Below are positions 1 to 8,394 of a DNA stretch of 43,236 nt, one piece after another. The notes under the pieces were generated by a model. That model was not told the origin of the DNA and made no database searches. It worked only from the letters and a program-made list of their open reading frames with translations. How positions within the stretch are numbered: the stretch's first letter is position 1; the number at the start of each line of letters is the position of its first letter. Made by a program: the position numbers and the translations under genes. Source of the DNA: Thiocapsa sp. KS1 (lineage in GTDB: Bacteria; Pseudomonadota; Gammaproteobacteria; Chromatiales; Chromatiaceae); contig NZ_LN848257.1 of assembly GCF_001499735.1 (NCBI RefSeq), forward strand, positions 4,420,340-4,463,575. Reading direction: 5' to 3'.

Positions 1-2259
1 GTCGATGCTCGCGATCGGATAGATCGCGAACCGGCCCTGCGCGACCGCCTCGCGCACGTCGGCGCGCAGCATCAGATGCTTGACGTTGGACACCGGGATC
101 AGAACACCCTGGCCCTCGACCGGTCCACGTGCCGTGCAGGTGTCGAAGAAGCCCTCGATCTTCTCGTTGACCCCGCCGATCGCCTGGACCTCGCCGAGCT
201 GATTGACCGAGCCGGTGACGGCGAGCGACTGGCGGATCGGCAGATCGGCAAGCGCGGAGAGCAGGGCATAGAGCTCGGCCGAGGAGGCGCTGTCGCCCTC
301 GATGCCGCCGTAGGACTGCTCGAACACCAGGCTGGCCGAGAGCGACAGCGGATGGTCCAGGGCATAGCGCCCGGCGATGAAGCCCTGGAGGATGAGCACG
401 CCCTTGGAATGAATGGGACCGCCGAGCTTCACCTCGCGCTCGATGTCGATCAGCTCGCCCTTGCCCAGTCGCACCCGCGCGGTGATCCGGCTGGGATGTC
501 CGAACGCGAAGCCTCCGAGGCTCATGACCGCGAGCCCGTTGACCTGACCGACTCGTGCCCCGTCGGTTTCGATCAGGATGGTCCCCCGGGTGGTCTCTTC
601 ACGCAGCCGTCGGCTGATGCGGTCGGCGCGCGCGATCTTCGCATCGATGGCCTGTTGGACATGGGCCGCGCCGACGGTCTCGCATCCGTCCGCTCCGGCC
701 CAGTAATCGCTTTCGCGCACCAGATCGCCGATGGAGCGCATGTGACTGGTGAGCCGCTCGTTGTCGTCGGCCAGGCGCGCGCTCTGCTCGATCACCCGAG
801 CGACCGCGGCGCGGTCGAAGTGACGCAGCCCGGCACGCCGCACCTCGGAGGCGATGAAGCGCGCATAGACGAGATGGCTCTCCGGACCGCGCACGAGCTG
901 GTCTTCGAAATCCACGGCGACCTTGAAGAGCTCGCTGAATTCCGGGTCAAGCTCGCACAGCAGATAATAGATGTGCCGCTCGCCGAGCATCACGACCTTC
1001 ACGTCCAGCGGGATCGGCTCGGGCTCCAGCGACAGGGTGCTGATGAGACTGGTGATCTGGGCGAGCGACTCGATGCGGATCTCGGCGGCCTGCAGAAGAC
1101 GCTTCAAGGTCTCCCAGGCGAAGGGCTGCATCAGCAGCTTGAGTGCGTCGACGATCAGATAGCCGCCGTTGGCTTGGTGCAGCGCGCCGGCGCGGATCAT
1201 CGTGAAGTCCGTCTCCAACGCGCCGAGATGGGCGCGGTGCTCGATGCGACCGACCAACTGATGATGTGCCGGCAGATCGGCATAGACGACCGGGGCGCCG
1301 CCGTTCTTGTCGTGCCCCAAGAGCACGTTGATCCGGTAGCGTTGATGCCAGGGCGGACCATCCGGGTTCGGCGGGATCCAGATGCCGAGCAGCGGAGGTT
1401 GTTTGTCGTTCTCCGGCAGAAACTGGCGGAAGTTCTCCACCACGTCCGCCTGCACCTGGTGCAGATAGGCGATCACGGCCGGAAGATCGCCGTATGTCTC
1501 GCAGAGTGCCTCGACCAGGCCTTGCGTGGCGGCAGCGGCCATCTCGCGATTGAGCGCTTCGATATGCTCGTCGGAGCGCTTCTTCCAGAGCGGCATCTGG
1601 TGCAGGGCCTTGCGCATCTCGGCCTGCAGGCTGTTGATGTCCTCCTCGATCCGGGCACGGTCCTCGTCGGAGAGGGCGTGAAACTCGTTCGGACCGAGCG
1701 GTTTGCCGTCGCGCACCGGCGCGAGGGTAAAGCCGGTCGGGGTTTGCAGAAGGATGACATCCTTGTCTTTCGCCAGCTCGCGGATCTCGCCCATGGCCCG
1801 CTCTTGGCGCTCTTCCAACTCTTCTTCGAGCGCCTGGGTGCGGGTGCGGTACTCGTCGCTCTCGAAGACACCCTGGATCGCGCGGTGCAGATCCTCCACC
1901 AGCTGGTCCATGTCGCGCTTGAGCTCCGTCCCCTTGCCGGGCGGCAGACGCAGCGCGCGCGGGCGATGCGCGTCTTCGAAGTTGAAGACATAGCACCAAT
2001 CGGGGGGTACGGCCTCATGCTTTGCACGCTCTTGGAGTGCGCTGCGGATCAGGGCGTATTTACCCGTCCCGGACGGCCCCAGCGCGAAGAGGTTGTAGCC
2101 GGCGTGACGGATGCCGATCCCGAAACGGACGGCCTGAATCGCCCGATCCTGGGCGATCAGACCGTCGCGGACATCCAGATCGGCGGTGGTCTCGAGCGCG
2201 AGCTGTGCGGGGTCGCACTGCCGATAGAGTGCCGAGGGTTCCAGTGGCGTGACGCTCAT
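1..2259 (-). CDS. Lon-type AAA+ protease (LonB/YcbZ-like), C-terminus cut by window edge
   Basis: The minus strand is open for 753 codons from an ATG at 2259 to base 1. Residues 61-67 (GPSGTGK) form a Walker A motif. A long helical insertion follows, and a Lon protease domain lies at the C-terminal end. The catalytic dyad is visible: Ser657 in GDSASSA and Lys700 in VNEKIEG, 43 residues apart as in Lon Ser679/Lys722. This is the Lon family lacking the classical N-terminal LAN domain, predicted to be an ATP-dependent soluble protease. Its ATG overlaps the stop codon of the AMMECR1 gene (ATGA), so translation is probably coupled to the amrB-amrA unit. Substrates are unknown. A 743-codon reading frame on the opposite strand is only a shadow of this gene. 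Confidence 0.93.
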   Translation of the reverse strand, partial: MSVTPLEPSALYRQCDPAQLALETTADLDVRDGLIAQDRAIQAVRFGIGIRHAGYNLFALGPSGTGKYALIRSALQERAKHEAVPPDWCYVFNFEDAHRPRALRLPPGKGTELKRDMDQLVEDLHRAIQGVFESDEYRTRTQALEEELEERQERAMGEIRELAKDKDVILLQTPTGFTLAPVRDGKPLGPNEFHALSDEDRARIEEDINSLQAEMRKALHQMPLWKKRSDEHIEALNREMAAAATQGLVEALCETYGDLPAVIAYLHQVQADVVENFRQFLPENDKQPPLLGIWIPPNPDGPPWHQRYRINVLLGHDKNGGAPVVYADLPAHHQLVGRIEHRAHLGALETDFTMIRAGALHQANGGYLIVDALKLLMQPFAWETLKRLLQAAEIRIESLAQITSLISTLSLEPEPIPLDVKVVMLGERHIYYLLCELDPEFSELFKVAVDFEDQLVRGPESHLVYARFIASEVRRAGLRHFDRAAVARVIEQSARLADDNERLTSHMRSIGDLVRESDYWAGADGCETVGAAHVQQAIDAKIARADRISRRLREETTRGTILIETDGARVGQVNGLAVMSLGGFAFGHPSRITARVRLGKGELIDIEREVKLGGPIHSKGVLILQGFIAGRYALDHPLSLSASLVFEQSYGGIEGDSASSAELYALLSALADLPIRQSLAVTGSVNQLGEVQAIGGVNEKIEGFFDTCTARGPVEGQGVLIPVSNVKHLMLRADVREAVAQGRFAIYPIASID

Positions 2260-2861
2260 CCGCTGAAGGTCTCCGCGATCGGGGCGCCGAAGGATTCCGT
2301 GCTGTAGCGCGAGACCTCGAGGGTCTCGGACCAGTACCGCGAGGGCAGGCCCGCCTTGTGGCGCAGATGCTCGAAGAAAGCCGCGGGTTCGGGCACCTGC
2401 TCCCAGACCGAAGGCAGGAAGGTTCCCCGCCGGCCGCGATCTTCGAGGATCAGACCGTCGATGCCGGGCCGGATCTGTTCGAGCAGATCGGACTCCGACC
2501 GGAAGTGCATCGGCTCGGACGGACTCAGCACCGAGATGTGGATGTCCAGCCGCGGCAGCTCCGGGCGAGTCAGCGGCGGGAACCGCGGATCCTCGAAGGC
2601 CGCGGCGTAGGCGTTGCGGGCGACATCGACCACCAGCGGCCGGATCGCCTCCAGCACGCCGATGCAGCCGCGCAGCTCCCCGTCGATCTGCAGCGTGACG
2701 AAGGTCGCGCGCTCGGCTTGGAGCGCGGCCGGATAGTCGCGCGGATCCGGCTCCAGGGGAGCGCCCTGGTTCAACCCGTGCTCGATCGATTGGGCCGCAA
2801 CGGCCAACAACATCCGCCGCTCTTCGGCTCGGTAGACGCCTTCGGTTTCAGTGGAAGACAT
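2256..2861 (-). CDS. amrA: AmmeMemoRadiSam system protein A (AMMECR1 domain)
   Basis: This is a 201-residue protein that is almost entirely an AMMECR1 domain. The family signature LRGCIG is at residues 63-68, and the later stretch AAFEDPRFPPL is typical of the family. AMMECR1 proteins are conserved from archaea to humans but have no established biochemical role. In bacteria they are found with a Memo protein and a radical SAM enzyme, as here. I chose the ATG at 2861, which overlaps the 3' end of amrB by 14 bases; longer readings of this frame only extend into amrB. The stop codon overlaps the start of the Lon-like gene by ATGA. The arrangement indicates one transcript, amrB-amrA-lon. Confidence 0.93.
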   Translation of the reverse strand: MSSTETEGVYRAEERRMLLAVAAQSIEHGLNQGAPLEPDPRDYPAALQAERATFVTLQIDGELRGCIGVLEAIRPLVVDVARNAYAAAFEDPRFPPLTRPELPRLDIHISVLSPSEPMHFRSESDLLEQIRPGIDGLILEDRGRRGTFLPSVWEQVPEPAAFFEHLRHKAGLPSRYWSETLEVSRYSTESFGAPIAETFSG

Positions 2862-3633
2862 AGGCACCGTACCCCACCACCTGGTCTCGCGAGCCGGCGG
2901 TGTCGCCCGAGTTGCGCAGGTCGAGCGTGCGGGCCTGCATCCCGCGGCGTCGTGCCGTCTCGAGCAGTCCGTTGACCGGGATCCGCCCGCACGCCTGGTC
3001 GTATCCGATGTCTTGGGGGCGGAGCGCCTCGATGGCCTCCGAGGTCGCTGTATCCATCGCTCGCGCGGTTGCGTAGGTGTGATAGTGGCTGAGGTCAGAG
3101 CTGATGACGATGAGGGTCTCGGGACCGCCCCAGAGCAGATCGAGCACCTCGGCGACCTCGTCCGGACCGGCGTCGCCGACCACGAAGGGCACCAGGCTGA
3201 ACCGCTCCAACACCTCCTGCAGGAAGGGCAATTGCACCTCGAGGCTGTGCTCCTGTGCGTGCGCCGCATCCATCAGTCTGACCTGCGGCAGGGTCAGCGC
3301 CAGGTCGATCGCGTCACGGTCCAGCTCCACAGGGCCGAGCGGCGTGACGAACCGGTCCGCGCTGCTCGCGGCAAGGCCGCGCAGCGGTACGCGATGCGCC
3401 GGACCCAGCAGGACGACCCGGCGCACGCTCGCGCGGGCCGCGGCCAAGGTGGCATAGGCACTGGCGGCGACGGGACCGGAGTAGATCAAGCCGGCGTGCG
3501 GGACGATCAGGGCCTTGGGTGGCTCGCCGTCCGGACTCGCCTCGGCGAGGAGCTCGTCCACCGTCCGTTTGAGCACGCGGGGGTCGCCCGGATAGAAGAG
3601 ACCGGCCACCGCCGGGCTGCGAGAGAGTGACAT
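2848..3633 (-). CDS. amrB: AmmeMemoRadiSam system protein B (Memo family)
   Basis: The product is a 261-residue Memo-family protein, related to LigB-type dioxygenases and to human MEMO1. Residues matching the MEMO1 metal site can be placed: His46 in PHAGLIYSG, His80 in GPAHRVP and Cys215 in ACGRIPV, corresponding to MEMO1 His49, His81 and Cys244. The stretches EHSLEVQLPF and SSDLSHY are also family hallmarks. The start is the ATG at 3633, preceded by AGGAGG seven bases upstream, so longer in-frame starts were rejected. It is the first gene of the leftward unit and overlaps amrA. The family assignment is firm. The reaction is unknown, although metal or redox chemistry is likely from the conserved ligands. 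Confidence 0.93.
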   Translation of the reverse strand: MSLSRSPAVAGLFYPGDPRVLKRTVDELLAEASPDGEPPKALIVPHAGLIYSGPVAASAYATLAAARASVRRVVLLGPAHRVPLRGLAASSADRFVTPLGPVELDRDAIDLALTLPQVRLMDAAHAQEHSLEVQLPFLQEVLERFSLVPFVVGDAGPDEVAEVLDLLWGGPETLIVISSDLSHYHTYATARAMDTATSEAIEALRPQDIGYDQACGRIPVNGLLETARRRGMQARTLDLRNSGDTAGSRDQVVGYGAYVFH

Positions 3634-3835
3634 GGCTGTTTCCTCCTGACGGATGAGGGCCGTGAGGACCGGCTCGGGACAGGACCCGGGGGAGCGCGGC
3701 CTCATACGCAAAGTATAGACCGCAGGGGTAATGCGTCCTGCGAACGGGCAACCACGCCCGAGACCATACCGTCATCCGGGGTTGCAATCGGCCCCGGGTC
3801 TTCCACACTGAAGATATACAGAGCAGGAGGTTGCG
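3634..3835. promoter_or_regulatory. Divergent control region between amrB and amrS
   Basis: These 202 bases separate the two arms of the AmmeMemoRadiSam cassette and must hold promoters for both. On the minus strand, TATACT (3712-3717) is a good match to a -10 box, 79 bases before the amrB ATG, but I see no convincing -35 box. On the plus strand, the AT-rich stretch AAGATATACA (3811-3820) sits just before the amrS ribosome binding site. No clear operator palindrome was found. Confidence 0.35.
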
Positions 3836-4933
3836 ATGAACGGCGAGCGAATCGATCGCGTCGTCCCGACGCGCTACTGGCATGCCTTGGATGACGGTCG
3901 CGTCCAGTGCGACCTCTGTCCGCGTTTCTGCCGCATCAAGGAAGGACAGCGCGGCATGTGCTTCGTGCGGGCCTGTCAAGGCGGGGAGATCGTCCTGACG
4001 ACCTACGGACGATCATCCGGTTTCTGCATCGATCCGATCGAGAAGAAGCCACTCGATCATTTCCTGCCCGGCACCCCGGTGCTCTCCTTCGGGACCGCCG
4101 GCTGTAATCTGACCTGCAAGTTTTGCCAGAACTGGGACATGAGCAAGTCGCGCGAGATGGACACGCTCGCCGATGCCGCGGAGCCGGAGACGATCGCGCT
4201 GGCGGCCGAGTCGCTCGGTTGTCGCAGCGTCGCCTACACCTACAACGACCCGGTGATCTTCCACGAATACGCCATCGACGTGGCCCGGGCGTGCCGCGAG
4301 CGCGGCATCAAGTCGGTCGCCGTGACCGCCGGCTACATCTGTCCGGAGCCGCGGGTCGAATTCTTCCAATGGATGGATGCCGCCAACGTCGATCTGAAGG
4401 GTTTCACCGAGGATTTCTATCACCGACTCTGCAGCGGCCATCTGCAACCCGTCCTGGAGACCTTGGAGTATCTCGTCCGAGAGACCAAGGTCTGGGTCGA
4501 GCTGACGACCCTGCTGATCCCCGGTGAGAACGACTCGGAGGCCGAGCTGGAGTCCATGACCGCGTGGGTGGTCGAGCATCTCGGTCCCGATGTCCCGATG
4601 CATTTCACCGCCTTCCATCCGGACTACAAGATGCTCGAGCATCCGCGGACCCCGCTCTCGACCCTGACGCGCGCACGTGCGATTGCGATCAAGAACGGCG
4701 TCCGCTATGCCTACACCGGCAACGTGCACGACGAGGACGGCGAGAGCACATACTGTCACGGCTGCGGGCAGAAGCTCATCGGCCGGAACTGGTATCGGCT
4801 CTCGGATTGGAATCTGACCGCGGACGGTCGTTGCAACCGCTGCGGGACGGTCTGCGCAGGCGTCTTCGAGGCGGCGCCGGGCCAGTGGGGCGATCGGCGT
4901 CAGCCGGTTCGTCTGCGCGACTTCGCTGCCTGA
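3836..4933 (+). CDS. amrS: AmmeMemoRadiSam system radical SAM enzyme
   Basis: The 365-residue product has the radical SAM cluster motif C90-x3-C94-x2-C97 in AGCNLTCKFCQNW. It is preceded by a Cys-rich N-terminal segment (Cys25, Cys28, Cys32, Cys42). It ends with a zinc-ribbon-like C-terminus (CHGCG, then CNRCGTVC), which could carry zinc or an auxiliary cluster. AGGAGG lies directly before the ATG at 3836. The family is related to pyruvate-formate-lyase activating enzymes (COG1180), but within AmmeMemoRadiSam loci its substrate is unknown. It is divergent from amrB-amrA and leads a rightward group that continues with the gene at 5048 after 114 bases. The family assignment is firm; the reaction is not known. 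Confidence 0.94.
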   Translation: MNGERIDRVVPTRYWHALDDGRVQCDLCPRFCRIKEGQRGMCFVRACQGGEIVLTTYGRSSGFCIDPIEKKPLDHFLPGTPVLSFGTAGCNLTCKFCQNWDMSKSREMDTLADAAEPETIALAAESLGCRSVAYTYNDPVIFHEYAIDVARACRERGIKSVAVTAGYICPEPRVEFFQWMDAANVDLKGFTEDFYHRLCSGHLQPVLETLEYLVRETKVWVELTTLLIPGENDSEAELESMTAWVVEHLGPDVPMHFTAFHPDYKMLEHPRTPLSTLTRARAIAIKNGVRYAYTGNVHDEDGESTYCHGCGQKLIGRNWYRLSDWNLTADGRCNRCGTVCAGVFEAAPGQWGDRRQPVRLRDFAA

Positions 4934-5047
4934 CCGGAGGTCGGGCAGGAAGGAGCCCTCGAGCGCACGGATGGAGACCAGGTCGAGTCGCAACCAGGAC
5001 GCCGGTTCGGCGGGCAATCGGATTGCCGTGCCGAGCAGCAGGTCACG

Positions 5048-6265
5048 ATGATCAAGATCACCGGATTCATCCATCGCGAGGCACTGCACGACCTGATCGG
5101 GCGCTGGATGCTCGACCGATTCGAGCCGTCGGACCCGACGGCCCTGCTGGAGCTGGTCCACTTCAACTCCGTCTATGTCGCCCGTTACCTCCCGCTGTTT
5201 GCGGAGGGTTTGCTGCAGGGCGTGCACGGCGGACGGATCAGGCGTCGGACCTGCTTCACCAAGGGCGATCTCAAGGACCAGCTCGTCGCCTATCTGCCGG
5301 ACGCATCCGAGCGGGCGACCCGGTTGGTCGCCGACTACCGGGCCGACCCCGGACGTTTCTATCGCGAGACCCCGTTTCGGGGCACAGCCTATTTCACCGG
5401 CTCCGAAGGACAACGCCGTTATGTCGGGTCGAGCCGAATCAAGCGCATCCGGCGACTCGCCGAGAAGTCCGCGCGCAAGGTCGTCGATTGGCTGTACGAA
5501 GAGATCCTGCGTCGGGCTCGATCCGATCCGCGGCTTCCGGAATCCGGCGCGAGGATCGGCGGCCTCGTCGGACCGACCCGACCCGATCTTGCTCACGACC
5601 CCGCCCGCGCCATCGACAGCCTCGAAGCGCACGGGCGCGCGCTCCTGCATCGTCTGCGCGCGATGCCTGCGCCGGGATGGCTTCATGATGTCGAGATCAA
5701 CGACGTCGCCGGGATCAAGGTCGTCATTGCACCCGACGCGGAGGCGCGTCTGGCCGAGGTTCTCGGCGGGCTGGGGTGTTGGCCGGTGGAGCGCGAGGTC
5801 CATCGGGGCGATTACAGCGCAGTGAATCTGCTCGTCGATTTTCACCCGGACAAGGACCGGATCCTGGCGCAGGGGCTCCCCGAGAAGGTCCTGCGGGTCT
5901 TCGAGGTCCATGGCATCCCGCCATGCGAAACCCGCCGCCGTTTCGAGACCTTCGTGCGCAGCGGCGAGCCGGCTGTGCGCGTGGAGATCATCTGCTCGGA
6001 CGCTGCCGAGACCTTGGAGAGCGAGATCGGCCGCTGCATGCACGAGGACCGTATCATCCGCCAGCGTCTGGGTCGGGCCTACCAAGGGCACCTGTCGCAA
6101 AATGTGGAGTTCCTGCTTGAGTACCTTTTCGCGCTGCCGGCGGCACCCGAGGCTCGACTCGATCGATTGCCCGTGCGACTCTGGGAGCGGTACCTCCCGG
6201 ACTACTTCGACGAGGTCAAGCGCGCGCTTTTCCGCGTGCCGTCCGTGGAGCTGGATCCGGATTGA
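5048..6265 (+). CDS. Unrecognised protein with RelA/SpoT-like motifs
   Basis: The product has 405 residues, no signal peptide and no membrane segment, and I do not recognise it as a named family. Its middle and C-terminal parts show three motifs in the order found in RelA/SpoT nucleotidyltransferases. INDVAGIKVVI resembles the D(I/L)xGxR strand. HRGDYSAVNLLVDF resembles the DYI..PK.NGYxSLH region. VRVEIICSD followed by an ESEIG..MHED helix resembles the vEiQiRT/aE segment. This similarity is by eye and weak, and the K/R-rich GSSRIKRIRRLAEKSARK stretch would take the place of the usual KSxxSIxxK motif. The ATG has only a poor ribosome binding site, and no alternative GTG lies just upstream. 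A link to amrS is inferred from position only. Confidence 0.7.
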   Translation: MIKITGFIHREALHDLIGRWMLDRFEPSDPTALLELVHFNSVYVARYLPLFAEGLLQGVHGGRIRRRTCFTKGDLKDQLVAYLPDASERATRLVADYRADPGRFYRETPFRGTAYFTGSEGQRRYVGSSRIKRIRRLAEKSARKVVDWLYEEILRRARSDPRLPESGARIGGLVGPTRPDLAHDPARAIDSLEAHGRALLHRLRAMPAPGWLHDVEINDVAGIKVVIAPDAEARLAEVLGGLGCWPVEREVHRGDYSAVNLLVDFHPDKDRILAQGLPEKVLRVFEVHGIPPCETRRRFETFVRSGEPAVRVEIICSDAAETLESEIGRCMHEDRIIRQRLGRAYQGHLSQNVEFLLEYLFALPAAPEARLDRLPVRLWERYLPDYFDEVKRALFRVPSVELDPD

Positions 6266-6298
6266 CCCCGTCGAGACACGAGGACCAAGGAGACAAGC

Positions 6299-7663
6299 AT
6301 GCCGGCCAAAGCGTTCGACGTCGTCATCATCGGGGCGGGACCCGCCGGGCTGTTCGCGGCCATGCGGCTCGCGGACAGGATGAAGATCCTGGTCATCGAC
6401 CGCCGCCCGCGGCCTGGCGGGGCCGGCGGCTACACGGACGGCAAGCTCAACCTTTCTCCCCACATCGGACTGGATCTCGCGGAGCTCGGGCTGTCGGAGG
6501 AGGAGGCGACCCGTCGGATCCAGGAGGTGGATCGGATCTTTCTCGACCACGGGGCGGACCCGACGCTGCACGGTCTGGACGAGGCGCGCATTCAATGGTG
6601 GCTCGACCGCGTCTCCTGGGTCCGCCGGCCGGCCTCGAAGGGTCGCTGGGACATCCAGCTGGTTCCGGTGGTGCAGCGGCACATGGGGACCGACTTCGCG
6701 CACCGGGTCACCAAGGCGATGGCCGACACGGTCGAGCGCCGCGGCGGCACCTTGATGCTGGGGACCGCGGTGACCGAGATTCGCCGCGAGGCCGACGGCG
6801 GTTTCCTCATCGAGACCGCCGCAAGCGCCTTTCGCGCCCCCTATCTGGTCTGCTCGCCGGGCCGCGAGGGCGCCTACTGGTTCCGCGAGAAGGCACGCGC
6901 GCTCGGGGTGCGCACCGGCCATGGTGCAATCGACATCGGCTGCCGGGTCGAGATTGCCTCCGCCGTCTACGAGGAGATCACCGACGTTCTCTACGACCCC
7001 AAGTTCATCTTCTGCACACCGACCCATCAGGATCGCACCCGCACCTTCTGCACCAATCCGGGCGGACATGTCCGGATCGAGGAGCATCGCGACTTTCGTC
7101 TGGTCAACGGCGACGCGCTGAAGGCATCCAAGACGGCCAACACCAACTTCGCGATCCTGAATACGGTAAGCATGACCGAGCCGCTGCAGGACACCACCGA
7201 GATGGGTCAGCAGGTCGCGCGCTTCGCCAACTTTTGGGGCGGCGGCAACAGCCTGGTCATGCAGCGCTGGGGCGATCTCATGGCCGGGCGACGCTCCAAG
7301 GCGCAGAGCTTCTTCTCGGCCGAGCTGGGCTTCGACAAGTTGATGCCGACCCTGCCGCCAGGCCCCGGCGTCACGCCCGGCGACATCTCCTTCGCCTATC
7401 CGGGTCGGATCGTGCGCAACCTCCAGGAGAGCCTCGAGCTGCTCGCTCGCGTCATCCCGGGCGTCGCCCATCCCTCCACCATCATCTATGTGCCCGAGAT
7501 CAAGTTCTACGATGTCCGCTACCCGACCAGCCGCGAGCTGGAAACGGATGTGCCCGGACTCTTTGTCGCGGGCGACGGGGCCGGGAAGTCCCGCGGCATC
7601 GTAGGCGCGGCGGTCAACGGGCTGATGGCGGCGGAGGGGATCCTGCGGCGGGTCGGACTCTGA
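6299..7663 (+). CDS. FAD-dependent dehydrogenase (COG2509-like)
   Basis: The product is a 454-residue flavoprotein. The N-terminus carries the Rossmann dinucleotide motif GAGPAG (residues 12-17). The C-terminus carries the second FAD-contacting segment, VPGLFVAGDGAGKSRGIVG followed by AAVNGLMAAEGI. The overall pattern matches the uncharacterised NAD(P)/FAD-dependent dehydrogenase group typified by COG2509. There is no signal peptide, so the protein is cytoplasmic. AAGGAG precedes the ATG, and the gene starts 33 bases after the RelA/SpoT-like gene, so the two are probably co-transcribed with amrS. The substrate is unknown. A 1152-codon reading frame on the opposite strand over this region is a shadow. 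Confidence 0.88.
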   Translation: MPAKAFDVVIIGAGPAGLFAAMRLADRMKILVIDRRPRPGGAGGYTDGKLNLSPHIGLDLAELGLSEEEATRRIQEVDRIFLDHGADPTLHGLDEARIQWWLDRVSWVRRPASKGRWDIQLVPVVQRHMGTDFAHRVTKAMADTVERRGGTLMLGTAVTEIRREADGGFLIETAASAFRAPYLVCSPGREGAYWFREKARALGVRTGHGAIDIGCRVEIASAVYEEITDVLYDPKFIFCTPTHQDRTRTFCTNPGGHVRIEEHRDFRLVNGDALKASKTANTNFAILNTVSMTEPLQDTTEMGQQVARFANFWGGGNSLVMQRWGDLMAGRRSKAQSFFSAELGFDKLMPTLPPGPGVTPGDISFAYPGRIVRNLQESLELLARVIPGVAHPSTIIYVPEIKFYDVRYPTSRELETDVPGLFVAGDGAGKSRGIVGAAVNGLMAAEGILRRVGL

Positions 7664-7719
7664 ACCCTACAGGCACAAAGAGCGCGAACCGAGGAAGTTG
7701 AGATCAAATGATCCGCCTG

Positions 7720-7734
7720 CCTCATCCCATGAGG
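7720..7734. terminator. Small hairpin in convergent spacer
   Basis: CCTCAT-CCC-ATGAGG forms a six-pair stem with a three-base loop, 57 bases after the flavoprotein stop and in the spacer shared with the convergent RlpA-like gene. There is no clear T tract, so a terminator role is only plausible. Confidence 0.3.
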
Positions 7735-7817
7735 GTCTCGGGTCGGCAGCACACGCAACGGTTGTGCGAACGGGTTTTGCGCGATAGACAATTTGTTGCA
7801 CCGGACTATTTCACTAT

Positions 7818-8270
7818 CTATCGAGAGGTGTTGCCGGAGTCCGTACGCGGTTGCGGCTGAGGCTCGATGCTGACCTGGGAGGTTCCGTCGTCTTCCATAT
7901 CCAGCCTACTGGCCGCTGCGCGTGAAAGATCGATGACCCGATCCCCCACGTAAGGCCCACGATCATTGATCCTGACCTCGACCTTTTTGTCGTTCTCGAG
8001 GTTGGTCACTTCAGCCGTGGTCCCCATCGGCAACGTTGGATGGGCAGCCGTCATCTTGTTCTGATCGAAGGTCTCGCCACTCGCGGTTTCGTTGCCTTGA
8101 AATCCGGGGCCGTACCAGGACGCTTCGCCGACCTCGTTCCGGCCCGGTTTGGTGGCCCCCGCACCCCCTTTGCCGTGCTCGACCGACTCCTCCGAGTTAC
8201 ATCCGGTTAGCGCAAAGGCGGCAATCAGAACAAGTCGCGAGAATTGGGCAAGACGGTCGCGTTGTGACAT
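7818..8270 (-). CDS. RlpA-like double-psi beta-barrel lipoprotein
   Basis: The predicted 150-residue protein starts at the ATG at 8270. A signal sequence ends in the lipobox LTGC, with Cys24 as the lipidated residue. The mature part is mostly a double-psi beta-barrel of RlpA type: GEASWYGPGFQGNETASGE, then TAAHPTLPMGT, then VRINDRGPYVGDRVIDLS. The Asp in NDRGP is the conserved catalytic-site-like residue. RlpA proteins bind or cleave peptidoglycan glycan strands lacking stem peptides. This one has no SPOR domain, so it is a short RlpA-like protein, not the septal full-length type. The frame extends upstream to another possible start, but the lipobox fixes the start given here. Confidence 0.88.
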   Translation of the reverse strand: MSQRDRLAQFSRLVLIAAFALTGCNSEESVEHGKGGAGATKPGRNEVGEASWYGPGFQGNETASGETFDQNKMTAAHPTLPMGTTAEVTNLENDKKVEVRINDRGPYVGDRVIDLSRAAASRLDMEDDGTSQVSIEPQPQPRTDSGNTSR

Positions 8271-8394
8271 TGAAGTTCCAGCTCTCAGTGATGAGGCCTC
8301 ACCCCTCGTTTGGCGGGGTACCAGGCATGAAAGCAATTATCCCCTTGCGGTTCCGCAGGCTCTGTGCGGCAGCGTACCGTGGCAGAATCCTCGC

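Noticed and set aside
76-2307. 743-codon plus-strand reading frame
   Set aside because: It is antisense to the Lon-like protease, whose Walker A motif and Ser/Lys dyad are unambiguous.
4013-7471. 1152-codon reading frame on the minus strand
   Set aside because: It is antisense to amrS, the RelA/SpoT-like gene and the flavoprotein, all with clear motifs or ribosome sites. Its translation is rich in Arg, Asp, Leu and Gly without domains, as expected from codon-biased high-GC DNA.
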